A stretch of 64,000 bases of DNA, taken from the NCBI GenBank assembly GCA_013364255.1, contig CP054936.1, positions 8,191,571 through 8,255,570 of the forward strand, in the 5' to 3' direction. The position numbers and the translations under genes are program-made. Below, piece after piece: positions 1 through 27,900 of this stretch (positions are counted from its first letter, which is position 1; every line of letters begins with the position of its first letter). The stretch is from Streptomyces seoulensis (GTDB taxonomy: Bacteria; Actinomycetota; Actinomycetes; Streptomycetales; Streptomycetaceae). The notes beneath the pieces were generated by a model, which searched no databases, had not been told where the DNA came from, and saw only the letters and a list, made by a program, of their open reading frames with translations.

Positions 1-65
1 TCGTCGTCGACGACCAGGACGGACAGCGGCCGCCGCGGATCGGCGGACGCGGGGCTGGTGGTCAC
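1..65 (-). CDS. Response regulator, N-terminal fragment (runs off the window)
   Basis: Only the first 21 or so codons lie in the window. From a GTG at 65-63 the minus strand reads MTTSPASADPRRPLSVLVVDD, the usual start of a receiver domain: first beta strand followed by the paired acidic residues that hold magnesium. The start overlaps the stop of the upstream kinase by GTGA, the standard coupling in two-component operons. The kinase is of the CitA/DcuS type, so a CitB/DcuR-like regulator with a C-terminal DNA-binding domain is likely, but that part is not visible. Confidence 0.7.
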   Translation of the reverse strand, partial: MTTSPASADPRRPLSVLVVDD

Positions 66-1318
66 GTGGCGCGCTCCGGAGGGACGTCGGTACGGGTGGG
101 GGCGTCGGCACCGGTGGGGGCATCGGTACGGACGGGGGAGGAGCTACGGCCGGACCCGCCCCCGCCGCCGGGTCGCGGGACCGGGACGCCCGCGCGCCTC
201 GTACCGGACCCGGCCTGCCCACCGGAAGGCGCCGTGCCGGGCTCGTCCGGCGGCCGGTGGCCGTCCTCGTCGTCCGGCCGCCGGTGGCCGTCCTCGTCGT
301 CCGGCGATCGCCGCCCGTCCTCGTCGTCCGGGTCGGGAACGGTCTCGTCGTCGGCCAGTACCCCGGGCAGACGGGCCACGAAGACGGCCCCGCCGGCCAC
401 CCGGTCGACCGGCTCGCCGGCGGCTCCGGCGGCCGCCGCGCCGGGACGGCCCGCCGCCGTGCCGCACGCCGGGGAATCGTGAGGCGCGCCCGGTTCCGTG
501 AGCCGGAGGTCGCCGCCGCGGGCGCGGGCGACCTGGCGGGCGAGGGGGAGCCCGACGCCGCGCCCGACCAGGGCGTCGGAGTCCGCCTCCTTGGTGGAGA
601 CCCCCTCGTCGAACAGGTCCGTCAGCCGCGCCGGGGCCACACCGTCGCCGCTGTCGGCCACCGTGATCAGCAACTCGTCGCCCACGCCGATGAGTTCGAC
701 CTCCACCCGGCGCGGCGTACGCCGTCCCGACCACGCCGCGTCGACGGCGTTGTCCACCAGGTTGCCGAGCACCGTGGTCACGTCGACGGGCGAGGTGACC
801 GTCCGGCGCACCCAGGTGCCCCCGCCCAGCACCAGCGTCACCCCGCGCTCCCGCGCCGCCGCCGCCGTGGCGGACAGGAAGGCGCGCAGCGAGGAGTCCC
901 GCAGGGCCTCGGCGTCGAAGTCCGGCAGGGTCTCACCCAGCGGGCCCGCACCGAGCAGGGCCTGAAGATAGCCGGTCGCCTCGGCCGGCTGCCCGGAGCA
1001 CAGCAGTCCGAAGAGCACGTGCAGGCGGTTGGCGAACTCGTGCCGCTGCGCGCGCAGCGCACCGCTCATGGTGCGCACCGCGTCGAGCTGCCGGGTCAGC
1101 GACTCCACCGCCGTACGGTCCCGGACCGTGAGCAGCGTGCCGAGCCGCCGTCCCTCGCGCCGCACGGTCCGCGCCGACACCACCAGCACGCGCTCCTGGA
1201 CGACGGCCATCACCGCCCGCCCCGCGGCCGGCGTCCGCAGCACCGAACGCACCCGCGGGGTCAGGCCCAGCTCCGCGACGGGCGTCCCGGCGGCCGCCGT
1301 CACCCCCGGCCGCCGCAC
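62..1318 (-). pseudogene. CitA/DcuS-type sensor histidine kinase, 5'-truncated
   Basis: The kinase core is intact. An H-box with RHEFANRLH lies near 1020-1045, an N-box LGNLVDNAVDA near 740-770, then G-boxes DSGDGV and GRGVGLPLAR. These are the features of CitA/DcuS sensors. The N-terminal half (two membrane helices plus the periplasmic sensor) is missing. PAS-like similarity starts only around nt 1300, and upstream of that the sequence is low-complexity and runs into the leader of the divergent secreted-protein gene. The frame stays open to an ATG at 1606, but that would overlap the neighbouring gene. The GTG at 1318 has no ribosome-binding site. The C-terminus carries a 9-residue acidic tandem repeat. 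Either a decayed kinase or, less likely, a soluble one. Confidence 0.65.
257..336 (-). repeat. 27-bp tandem repeat, three copies, inside the kinase tail
   Basis: A 17-bp core (CCGTCCTCGTCGTCCGG on the plus strand) recurs at 261, 288 and 315, a 27-bp period. It encodes repeated PDDEDGH-type units in the kinase C-terminus, after the ATPase domain. Such in-frame repeats expand and contract by slippage and are unlikely to be catalytic. Confidence 0.8.
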
Positions 1319-1532
1319 GGTGGCCGCCGCGGTACGGCGCGACGCACACGTATCTCGCGTCCGGGAGCCCCGCCCGCCGGGCCGGCGGCCTGCTGCATTG
1401 GCACCACCGAGGTCACCGGGGCGGGGGAACGGACCACCTGCCGCCGGGCCGGACACCCGGCCGGGAGTGATGATCACCCAGCGGGGACGCGACGTCTCCG
1501 TGCCATCACCCCACCGGCAGGAGGACCCACCG

Positions 1533-1904
1533 ATGAACCCGACCGCGAAGCACCTTCTCGGCGTCGCCGCGGCGATCACCATAGCCGCGCCGGCCCTGCT
1601 CGGCACCGCCGCTTCCCCCGCCGTCGCCGCCGCGGGCGCTCACTGCGACCGCGCCCAGCAGGACATGTGGGACAACGGCCCCAGCCGCAACGTGACCGCC
1701 CTCCGCTGCGACATCCCGTCCCACCGGAATCGCTGGTACACCGTCGAGATCGACACCCTCGTGCAGACCCGCTACAAGGGCGACACCCTGGACGGAGGAG
1801 TGGACCGGACCAGGACCCTGCACGACAGGACCATCAGATGCCTGGGTTACACCTCCGACCCCCACAAAGGCACGGTCAACTGGTTCGGCTGCCCGCCCTT
1901 CTGA
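1533..1904 (+). CDS. Small secreted protein of unknown function
   Basis: 123 aa. The ATG at 1533 is preceded by CAGGAGG at 1518-1524, well spaced. Residues 1-35 form a Sec signal peptide: Lys at position 6, a hydrophobic AAAITIAAPALLG core and a likely signal-peptidase site in the Ala-rich stretch near residue 33. The mature part of about 88 residues has four Cys (in HCDRAQ, LRCD, IRCLG and FGCPPF), compatible with two disulfides, and is rich in Arg, Asp and Trp. It ends in PPF. No domain recognised. It is divergent from the truncated kinase, and its leader sits where the kinase 5' part should be. Confidence 0.75.
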   Translation: MNPTAKHLLGVAAAITIAAPALLGTAASPAVAAAGAHCDRAQQDMWDNGPSRNVTALRCDIPSHRNRWYTVEIDTLVQTRYKGDTLDGGVDRTRTLHDRTIRCLGYTSDPHKGTVNWFGCPPF

Positions 1905-2024
1905 CGCCCCGAGGAACACCTTCCCGGCCCGACGCCCCCGTGACCGTGACCGGCCACGGGGCGCCCGCTGTCGGTGCGAGGTGTGAGACCGCCCTCCCGC
2001 GCGTCCGCCGTCCTGCCCGGCATG

Positions 2025-2057
2025 ACGACGGGGCACGCTGCACGCGGGCCCCGTCGT
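2025..2057. terminator. Possible terminator hairpin
   Basis: Perfect 10-bp stem, ACGACGGGGC at 2025-2034 with GCCCCGTCGT at 2048-2057, and a 13-nt loop. It lies about 120 bp after the secreted-protein stop. There is no U-tract, which is common for actinobacterial terminators, so this call is tentative. Confidence 0.4.
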
Positions 2058-2104
2058 GCGCGTCGCGCGCGCTCCTTGACGAGCGGGGCCCTCGACTCGT
2101 CCGG

Positions 2105-2280
2105 CCACCGGCGTCGAGGAGCAGACGCGCCTCCTCGAACAGGGCCGGTCCCTCCTGCGTCACCGTCGGCCCCCGGCCCGACTTCGGTGCGAGTCGCCTG
2201 AGTTGTTCAGCGGAGAGCGCGTAGACGGCCCGGCCGATGCCGGAGCGGAGGACGCCGCCGGCGCACCTGCCGTACGGCCG
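2105..2280 (-). pseudogene. Fragment of a CMP/dCMP-type nucleoside deaminase
   Basis: One minus-strand frame reads CAGGVLRSGIGRAVYALS, then EQLRRLAPKSG, then EGPALFEEARLLLDAGG. This resembles the C-terminal part of zinc-dependent nucleoside deaminases: the second Cys of the zinc PCxxC motif, the (S)GIGRVVYALS strand and a GP-L-EEA helix. An in-frame stop lies just upstream, the catalytic HxE half is absent, and the end is ragged. Judged a decayed remnant by eye only. Confidence 0.35.
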
Positions 2281-3143
2281 TCAGCCGGTGCGCAGCACGC
2301 CGTCCACGGGCCGCGAGGCGCCGCTCCAACTTTTTCCGGGGCGGTTCGCGGCGTCGGCACATGCCAGTGGCAACCCCATTCCACACCTGCGCGGGCGCGT
2401 TCGGGCACACCCGGGCACACCTTCGGCGCGCGCCGGGCGACACATGTCCGCCGGCGCGTCCGCCGGAGCGAGCGGAATCGCCCTTCCGGAAAGCGTGTGT
2501 GCCGAGGTCGTCGACACCTGGCCGAAACCGCCGTGACATTCGCCGGTTTGACATACGAGTCGCGGGGCACACGCCGGGGCGGTGATGCGGGTGGGGTGTG
2601 CAATCGGCCACATGTCCGCCGGGATCGCCACGGAGTGACGCCGGTACACCGGGTGCATACTCTGCGTTTAACTTCAGGGGGTTGCTTACGAATGACGCAC
2701 AGTGAAGACTGTGGCCGAGTTGCGACGGAGCAAAGGTGTATCGGGGGTGCGCTTCATGCGAGCGTGGAATGGCGCGGATCGACCCGCGCGTTTCCGCACG
2801 CGGGGCACCCGGACCCGGTCCTCCGTTCACGAGCCGGGGGGAACCCGCGCGGTCGCCGCGCGGGAGGTGGCGTCGAGGGGAAGTGCCATGCCGGACCGCT
2901 GTGCCGTACGACAGTGCCCGACCGGGGGTCTTGGCCGGTCGCGGAGCCGTAGCGCGTCGTACCTGATGTGTTGAGACACGACACACCCCGCCGCTGAATG
3001 CCGGATGGCGTCCGGGCGCCGCGCGCGCCGCCGACCGCCCCGCACCGGTTCCCACGACGGCGCAGCCGTGCCCGAGTTCCCCGCCGGCCGACGACGATCC
3101 GGCCTGCCCGGTCGCCGTACCCACGTGTTACCAAGGAGTAAAG

Positions 3144-4352
3144 GTGATAAGCAACAGAGTGTCGGGTGAACCCCATCTCCTGGAGGCGTTACCCGACCGC
3201 TGGCGGGACTTACACAAGGCCGGACCGGTGCGGTTCGACGAGACGCAGGGTGTGTGGCAGGTACTCGACCACGAGACAGTCGCCACGGTGCTCGGCGATC
3301 CGGCGACCTTCTCCTCGGACCTCTCCGCCCTGGCCCCCGCCCAGCCCGACTTCGACGCCCTGCGCCAGGGCAACTTCGTCGCCATGGACCCGCCCAAGCA
3401 CCGCAAGTACCGCACCCTGGTCAGCCAGGCGTTCACCCCCCGCGTCGTCCAGGGGCTCGGCCCCCGCATCGAGGCCGTCTGCGAGCGGCTGCTCGACGCC
3501 GTCGGAGACCGTGACCGTTTCGACCTCGTCGACGCGCTCGCCTACCCGCTCCCCATCATCGTCATCGCCGAACTGCTCGGCATCCCGGCCGAGGAGCACC
3601 GCCTCTTCCAGGACTGGGCCGCCGTCCTGTTCGGCGGCGACCAGCTCGGCGAGACGCCCGACATGGACGACCTGGAACGGGCGCTGGAGGCCATCGCCCC
3701 CACGGTCCGCGCCATGAACAGCTACATGCTGGACCACATCCGCAGCCGCAGGGCCGACCCCGGCGACGACCTCACCAGCCGCCTCATCGCCGCGGAGGTG
3801 GACGGCGTCCGCCTCACCGACGAGGAGATGGTCGGCTTCGTCGCCCTGCTGCTGGTCGCCGGACACATCACCACCACCGCCCTGCTCGGCAACGCCACCG
3901 TCATGTTCGACCGGCACCCCGGCACGGCCGACGCGCTGCGCGCCGACCCCTCCCGGCTGCCGCAGGCCATCGAGGAGGTGCTGCGCTGGCTGCCCCCCTT
4001 CCCCGAACTCGGGCGCCGCGTCGCCCGGCCCGTGGTCCTGCACGGCAGTGAACTGCCCGTCGACAGCCTGGTGATGGCACACCTGGGCGCCGCCAACCGG
4101 GACCCCGCCCGCTTCGCCGCGCCCGACACGTTCGACGTCGGCCGCAACCCCAACCCGCACCTCACCTTCGGCCAGGGCATCCACTTCTGTTTCGGCGCGC
4201 CGCTGGCCCGCCTGGAAGCACGTATCGCCCTGCGGCTGCTGAGCGAACGGTTCCGCACCCTGGCGGTGCCCTCCTACGAGGACGTCACCTTCCAGAACCC
4301 GGCCGTCATCGTGGGCGTACGGCATCTGCCCGTCCAGGTCAGCAGGACCTAG
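3144..4352 (+). CDS. Cytochrome P450, probable tailoring oxygenase of the NRPS cluster
   Basis: 402 aa, normal length for a soluble bacterial P450. The GTG start at 3144 follows AAGGAG at 3133-3138. I-helix AGHITT at residues 239-244 (oxygen-activation Thr), ExxR at 278-281, and heme loop FGQGIHFCFG with the ligand Cys at about residue 349. The LLVAGHITTT context recalls CYP107/CYP109-like enzymes, but no subfamily can be assigned by eye. It is first in the run P450, PBP-TE, NRPS1, NRPS2, so hydroxylation or another oxidation of an amino-acid side chain, on the carrier protein or on the finished peptide, is the likely role. Electrons would come from a ferredoxin and reductase encoded elsewhere. 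No NRPS P450-recruiting (X) domain is present. Confidence 0.9.
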   Translation: MISNRVSGEPHLLEALPDRWRDLHKAGPVRFDETQGVWQVLDHETVATVLGDPATFSSDLSALAPAQPDFDALRQGNFVAMDPPKHRKYRTLVSQAFTPRVVQGLGPRIEAVCERLLDAVGDRDRFDLVDALAYPLPIIVIAELLGIPAEEHRLFQDWAAVLFGGDQLGETPDMDDLERALEAIAPTVRAMNSYMLDHIRSRRADPGDDLTSRLIAAEVDGVRLTDEEMVGFVALLLVAGHITTTALLGNATVMFDRHPGTADALRADPSRLPQAIEEVLRWLPPFPELGRRVARPVVLHGSELPVDSLVMAHLGAANRDPARFAAPDTFDVGRNPNPHLTFGQGIHFCFGAPLARLEARIALRLLSERFRTLAVPSYEDVTFQNPAVIVGVRHLPVQVSRT

Positions 4353-4460
4353 CGCCGCCCCTCCGGCGAGCCGCACACACACCGGCCGGCACCCTCACCG
4401 CTCGATCGGGCCCGCCGTCACACCCGCACATGAGACCCATCCAACGGGAGTCCCCTTCTC

Positions 4461-5813
4461 ATGCCGTACACCGTCCCCCTCACCACGACCGCCTCCTGGG
4501 CCCCGTCCCCGTTACACCGGGAACTCCAGGACCGCCTCGACGCACTCGCCCGCACCCATCACGTGCCCGGCGCCCAGCTCGCCCTGGACACGGGCACGGA
4601 CGTGCTCGTGCTGCACACCGGCACGGCCGACACCGCGACCGGCGCGCCGTTCACCGCCGACACGGCCGTACCGCTCGGATCGCTCACCAAGCCCTACACC
4701 GCGGCGCTCGTCATGCTCCTCGTCGACGACGGCGACCTCGACCTGGACGAACCCGCCGCCGAACACCTGCCCGAGCTGCGGCAGATGCCCCAGGTGACGG
4801 TACGCCACCTGCTCAGCCACACCGGCGGACTGCCCACCGGTCCCGACTCCGACACCGCGGCCGCGACCACCACCGCCCGCTACCTCGCCGCCGTCTGCAC
4901 CGCCCGCGACGCGCTGTTCACCCCCGGCACGGACTTCTCCTACTCCAACGCCGGATACGTCGCCGCGGGCCGGCTCGTCGAGGAGGTGACCGGCATGCCG
5001 TGGCACGAGGCCGTCCGTGCGCTGCTCCTCGAACCCCTCGGCGCCCGCCCCGCCTTCATCGGCGACAGCGTGCCCGGCCGGCCGGCCGCCGCCGGACACG
5101 CCGTCAACACCGCTACCGGCCTGGCCCGCCCGGCCCGCCAGAACCTGGCCCCGCTGGAGGCCCCGGCCGGCGCGCTGCTGGCCTCCGCCCAGGACCTGGT
5201 CGCGTTCGGCAACGCCCTGGCCGGCCGCACCGACGTCCTGCCGCCCGCCGTCGCCAAGGAGATGCGCCGCGCCGACCCCGCGGCCCGGCCCGCCGGACTC
5301 GCCGACGGCTGGGCGCCCGGACTGGCCCTGTACCGGCAGGACGACCGCGTGTGGTGCGGCCACGACGGCAACGCCCAGGGCACCTCCTGCCACCTGCGCG
5401 TCGACCCCGAGAACGGCGTGGTGGTCGCCTTCACCGGGAACTCCGGCGGCGCCACCGCCCTGTGGCGCGACCTCGCCGACGAACTCGCCGCCCTCACCGG
5501 CGTCCGCGTGCCCGCCGTCGCCCGCCCGGTCCACCGCGGCCGCCCCGTCGCCGTGCCCGACTGCACCGGCGCCTACCGCAACGGCGCCGCCCACTACCGC
5601 GTGGCGCCCGGCCCGGACGGCTCACCGGCCCTGTCCATAGACGGCGACCTCGCCCTGCCCCTGGTCTGCTACGCCGATCTGACCTGCGATCTCGTCGACC
5701 CGGCCAGCGGCCGCCTGGAACCCGGCGGACGCTTCCACCGCGACCCCGCCACCGGCACGATCGACCGGATACAGATATCCGGGCGCACCGCGCGCCGCAC
5801 CGACGACGGCTGA
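4461..5813 (+). CDS. PBP-type (SurE-like) stand-alone thioesterase / peptide cyclase
   Basis: 450 aa, a cytoplasmic serine hydrolase of the beta-lactamase/penicillin-binding-protein fold with no signal peptide. Motifs: S74-L-T-K77 (nucleophile and base), Y161-S-N163 and H301-D-G303. Overall length and motif spacing fit the PBP-type thioesterases (SurE of surugamide and relatives), which take a peptide from the last carrier protein and cyclise it head-to-tail. Known members join a D-configured C-terminus to an L-configured N-terminus. The context fits: both NRPS proteins lack a TE, the last module ends in an epimerase, and the first module has none. The ATG lies 108 nt after the P450 stop. The C-terminal 110 residues or so form a separate small domain. 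A DD-peptidase or esterase role is the alternative, but the cluster setting argues against it. Confidence 0.88.
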   Translation: MPYTVPLTTTASWAPSPLHRELQDRLDALARTHHVPGAQLALDTGTDVLVLHTGTADTATGAPFTADTAVPLGSLTKPYTAALVMLLVDDGDLDLDEPAAEHLPELRQMPQVTVRHLLSHTGGLPTGPDSDTAAATTTARYLAAVCTARDALFTPGTDFSYSNAGYVAAGRLVEEVTGMPWHEAVRALLLEPLGARPAFIGDSVPGRPAAAGHAVNTATGLARPARQNLAPLEAPAGALLASAQDLVAFGNALAGRTDVLPPAVAKEMRRADPAARPAGLADGWAPGLALYRQDDRVWCGHDGNAQGTSCHLRVDPENGVVVAFTGNSGGATALWRDLADELAALTGVRVPAVARPVHRGRPVAVPDCTGAYRNGAAHYRVAPGPDGSPALSIDGDLALPLVCYADLTCDLVDPASGRLEPGGRFHRDPATGTIDRIQISGRTARRTDDG

Positions 5814-6315
5814 TCCCACGGCACCACGGCCCAGGGCACCAAGGCCCACGGCACCACGGCCCACGGCGCGACGGCCCACCCGCACGCCCGCCCGGCGCCG
5901 CGGCCGGGCCCCGGCGCGCCTCTGACCGGGCGCCGCCGACACCGGCCGGCCGACGCCGTGCCAGGCCCTTCCCGGCCCCCGCCCACCGGCGTCCCGGGCC
6001 CCGGGGGGCGGCCCTCCGTGCCCGCACACCGCACAGCGTCCCACTGTCCCCACCCGCCCGTACCGCCCCGCACCGCGTGTCCCCACCCGCCCGTACCGCC
6101 CCGCACCGCGTCCCACCCGCAGCCCCGCGCCGCACCACGTCCCATCCGCCTGCCCGAGCCGCCCGCCCCGCACCGATTCCCACCCGCAGCCCCGCCCCGC
6201 ACCGCGTCCCACCGCCTGACCGCGCCGCCCGCGCCGCCCGCACCGCTCCGGCGGGCCCGTGCGCCGCCCGCCACCGCCCGCGCCGTGTCGCCCCGCCCCG
6301 CGAAGGACTTCTCCC
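5814..6315. other. Repeat-rich intergenic region before NRPS1
   Basis: 502 bp with no convincing gene. The plus strand is extremely C-rich. It contains imperfect repeats of GGCACCACGGCCCA around 5819-5880 and a perfect 33-bp tandem duplication at 6046-6111, with degenerate copies to about 6230. The frame open through it on the plus strand is low-complexity Pro/Arg and is interrupted by the real NRPS1 start. Confidence 0.6.
6046..6111. repeat. Perfect 33-bp tandem duplication
   Basis: Two adjacent identical 33-bp units, 6046-6078 and 6079-6111, each beginning GTCCCCACCCGCCCG. Shorter degenerate copies containing CCCGCACC follow to about 6230. The array ends about 85 bp before the NRPS1 start codon, so it lies in the probable leader. 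Confidence 0.85.
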
Positions 6316-24945
<18,630 letters not shown>

Positions 24946-24958
24946 GGAACCGACGACC

Positions 24959-27900
24959 ATGACGTCTTCGAACCCTTCGAAGCGAGACCGCGCCGAGGCC
25001 CTGCCCGAACAGATGCGGGAAGCGCTGCGCCGCCGGCTGGCCGGACGGGCCCGCAACGCCGCCCCGGACGCCGCCGCGCGGGGCATCGCGCGCGCCGACC
25101 GCGACCGTCCGCTGCCGCTGTCCTTCGCCCAGCAGCGCCTGTGGTTCCTGGACCGGCTGCGCCCCGGCGACGCCCGCTACAACAGCGCGGTCGCCGTACG
25201 TCTGACCGGCCCGCTGCACCACGTCGCCCTCCAGCGGGCCCTGGACCTCGTGGTCGAGCGGCACGAGGCGCTGCGCACCACCTTCGACGAGAGCGACGGC
25301 CGGCCCGCGCAGAGCGTGCACCCCGCCGCCCCGGTGCCGCTGCCGCTGCGGGACACCGCCGACCTGGACGCCGACCTGCTCGCGGAGTACGCCCGCCCCT
25401 TCGACCTGCGCCACGGCCCCCTGCTGCGCGCCCTGCTGCTGCGCGAGGCGGACACCGCCCACGTCCTGCTGCTGAGCGCCCACCACATCGTCACCGACGG
25501 CTGGTCGATGGGTGTCGTCCTGGACGAGCTGTGCACCGCCTACGCCGCCCTGGCCCGGGGCGACGACGTGCACCTGCCGCCGGTCGCGGTCCAGTACCCC
25601 GACTTCGCCGTGTGGCAGCGCGACCGGCTCTCCGGAGAGCGCCTGGAGCGCCACCTCGCGCACTGGCGCGAGCACCTGGCCGGCGCGGTCGCCCCGGAAC
25701 TGCCCCTGGACCGGCCGCGGCGCGGCGAGGAGGCCGGCGCGGGCGCCGTGCACGCCTTCACCGTCCCCGCACCGCTCACCGCCCGGCTCGGCGAACTGGC
25801 CCGGGAGCGGCACACCACCCTGCACACCGCCCTGGTCGCCGCCACCCAGGCCCTGCTGGCCCGCTGGTCCGGCCGCGACGACATCACCGTCGGCTCGCTC
25901 ACCCCCGGCCGCACCCGCACCGACCTCGAACGCGCCGTCGGCTTCTACGTCAACACGGTCGTCCTGCGCACCCGCGTCGAGCCCGCCGCCTCCTTCCGCG
26001 ACCTGCTGACCAGCACCGCCGACACCGTGGGCAGCGCCTTCGCGCACGGCGACACGCCGTTCGAGCGGATCGTCGAGGCGGTCGGCGCGGTCCGGGAGGC
26101 GGGCCGCAACCCGCTGTTCGACGTGATGGTGCTGCTGCACCCCGACCCGCCCGCCGCCACCGCCCCCGAGGGCCTGGCCACCACCCCGGTCACCGTGCCC
26201 CGGCAGGCGGCCACCTTCGACCTCAGCGTCGAGTTCGTCCCCGACGGCGAGGCGCTGACCGGCCTGCTGGAGTACCGCACCGACCTGTTCGACGCGGCCA
26301 CCGCCGAGCGCATGGCCGGGCAGCTGCTGCGTCTGCTCGAAGGCGCCGCCGCCGCACCCGACCGCCCGCTGGGCGCCCTGCCGCTGCTGTCCGAGCAGGA
26401 GGCGCTGCGGACCGTCGCCACCGGCGTCACCGAACCCGTCCCCGTCGAGGACACCACCTACCCCGACCTGTTCGCCCGGCAGGCCGCCCGCACCCCCGAC
26501 GCCCTCGCCCTCGTCGCCGGCGGCGAACGCCTCGACTACGCCACCCTGAACGCCCGCGCCAACCGCCTCGCCCACCACCTCACCGCCCTCGGCGCCGGCC
26601 CCGAACGGCTGGTCGCGCTCCGACTGCCGCGCACCGCCGACATGATCACCGCGATCCTCGCCGTCTGGAAGTCCGGCGCCGGCTATCTGCCCCTGGACCC
26701 CGCCCTGCCCGAGGAACGCGTCGCCTACCTGCTGGACGACGCCCGCCCCGCCCTGGTCCTGGACGAGGAGGCGCTGCGCGCCGTACCCGACACCGCCCCG
26801 GCCACCGAGCCCGCCCGCGACGGCCTGGATCCGCGGAACACCGCGTACGTCATCTACACCTCCGGCTCCACCGGCCGGCCCAAGGGCGTCGCCGTCTCGC
26901 ACCGCTCGGCGGTGCGCCTGCTCGCCGCCCACCGGGCCGGCTTCGTCGCGGACGCCGGCGGCGGCCCGCTGCGGGTGGCGCTGACCGCGTCGTTCTCCTT
27001 CGACACCTCCCTCGAAGGCGTGCTGCTGATGGCCGACGGCCACCCGCTGCACCTCGTGGACGAGGAGACCCGCAGGGACCCGGCCGCCCTGGTGGAGTAC
27101 GTGGTCGAACACCGCGTCGACTTCCTCGACGTCACCCCCTCCTACCTGCGGCAACTGCTGCCCGCCGGCCTGCTCACCGACCCCCGCCACCACCCCCGCG
27201 TGCTGATGCTCGGCGGCGAGGCCCTCGGCCCCGCCCTGTGGCGCGAGCTGGCCGCGCTGCCGGACGTGGCCGCCTACAACTTCTACGGCCCCACCGAGTG
27301 CACCGTCGACGCGCTGGCCTGCCGTATCGAGGCCGCCGACCGCCCGCTGGTGGGCCGCCCGCTGCCCGGCGTGAACGCGTACGTCCTGGACGACCGGCTG
27401 CGCCCGGTGCCGCCCGGCGTCGGCGGCGAGCTGTACCTCGCCGGCGAACAGCTGGCCCGCGGCTACGCCGGACGCCCCGCCCTGACCGCGGCCCGCTTCC
27501 TCGCCGACCCCTACGGCCCGCCCGGCGCCCGCATGTACCGCACCGGCGACCTGGCCCGCTGGACCGCCGACGGGCGCCTGGACTACCTCGGCCGCGCCGA
27601 CGACCAGGTCAAGGTGCGCGGCCACCGCATCGAACCCGGCGAGATCGAGGCCGCCCTGCTGGACCTGGAACAGGTCGCCGCGGCGGCGGTCGTCGGCCTG
27701 ACCGACCCCGGCGGCCACACCCGGCTCGCCGCCTACGTCGTCCCTGCGCCCGGCCACCCGGCGCCCGCGCCGGCCGATCTGCGCGCCGCCCTGCGCCGGG
27801 TGCTGCCCGACCACATGGTGCCGTCCTCCTTCACCGCGCTGCCCGCGCTGCCCCTGACCACCAGCGGCAAGCTGGACCGCCGCGCCCTGCCCGCCCCCGA

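Larger units (their letters stand above)
1905..3143. other. Long intergenic region upstream of the P450
   Basis: 1.24 kb between the secreted protein and the P450. It holds a hairpin at 2025-2057 and a decayed deaminase fragment at 2105-2280. From about 2300 onward the open frames on both strands are Arg/Gly/Pro-rich and look like frame shadows. A short frame from ATG 2692 (87 codons, AGGGGG at 2676-2681) has no recognisable content. The promoter of the biosynthetic operon is presumably in the last few hundred bases, but no -35/-10 pair can be defended. Confidence 0.5.

Noticed and set aside
2692..2952. Short frame MTHSEDCGRVATEQR... with AGGGGG ten bases upstream
   Set aside because: The binding site is tempting, but the product is short, turns into Arg/Gly/Pro filler and has no recognisable motif.
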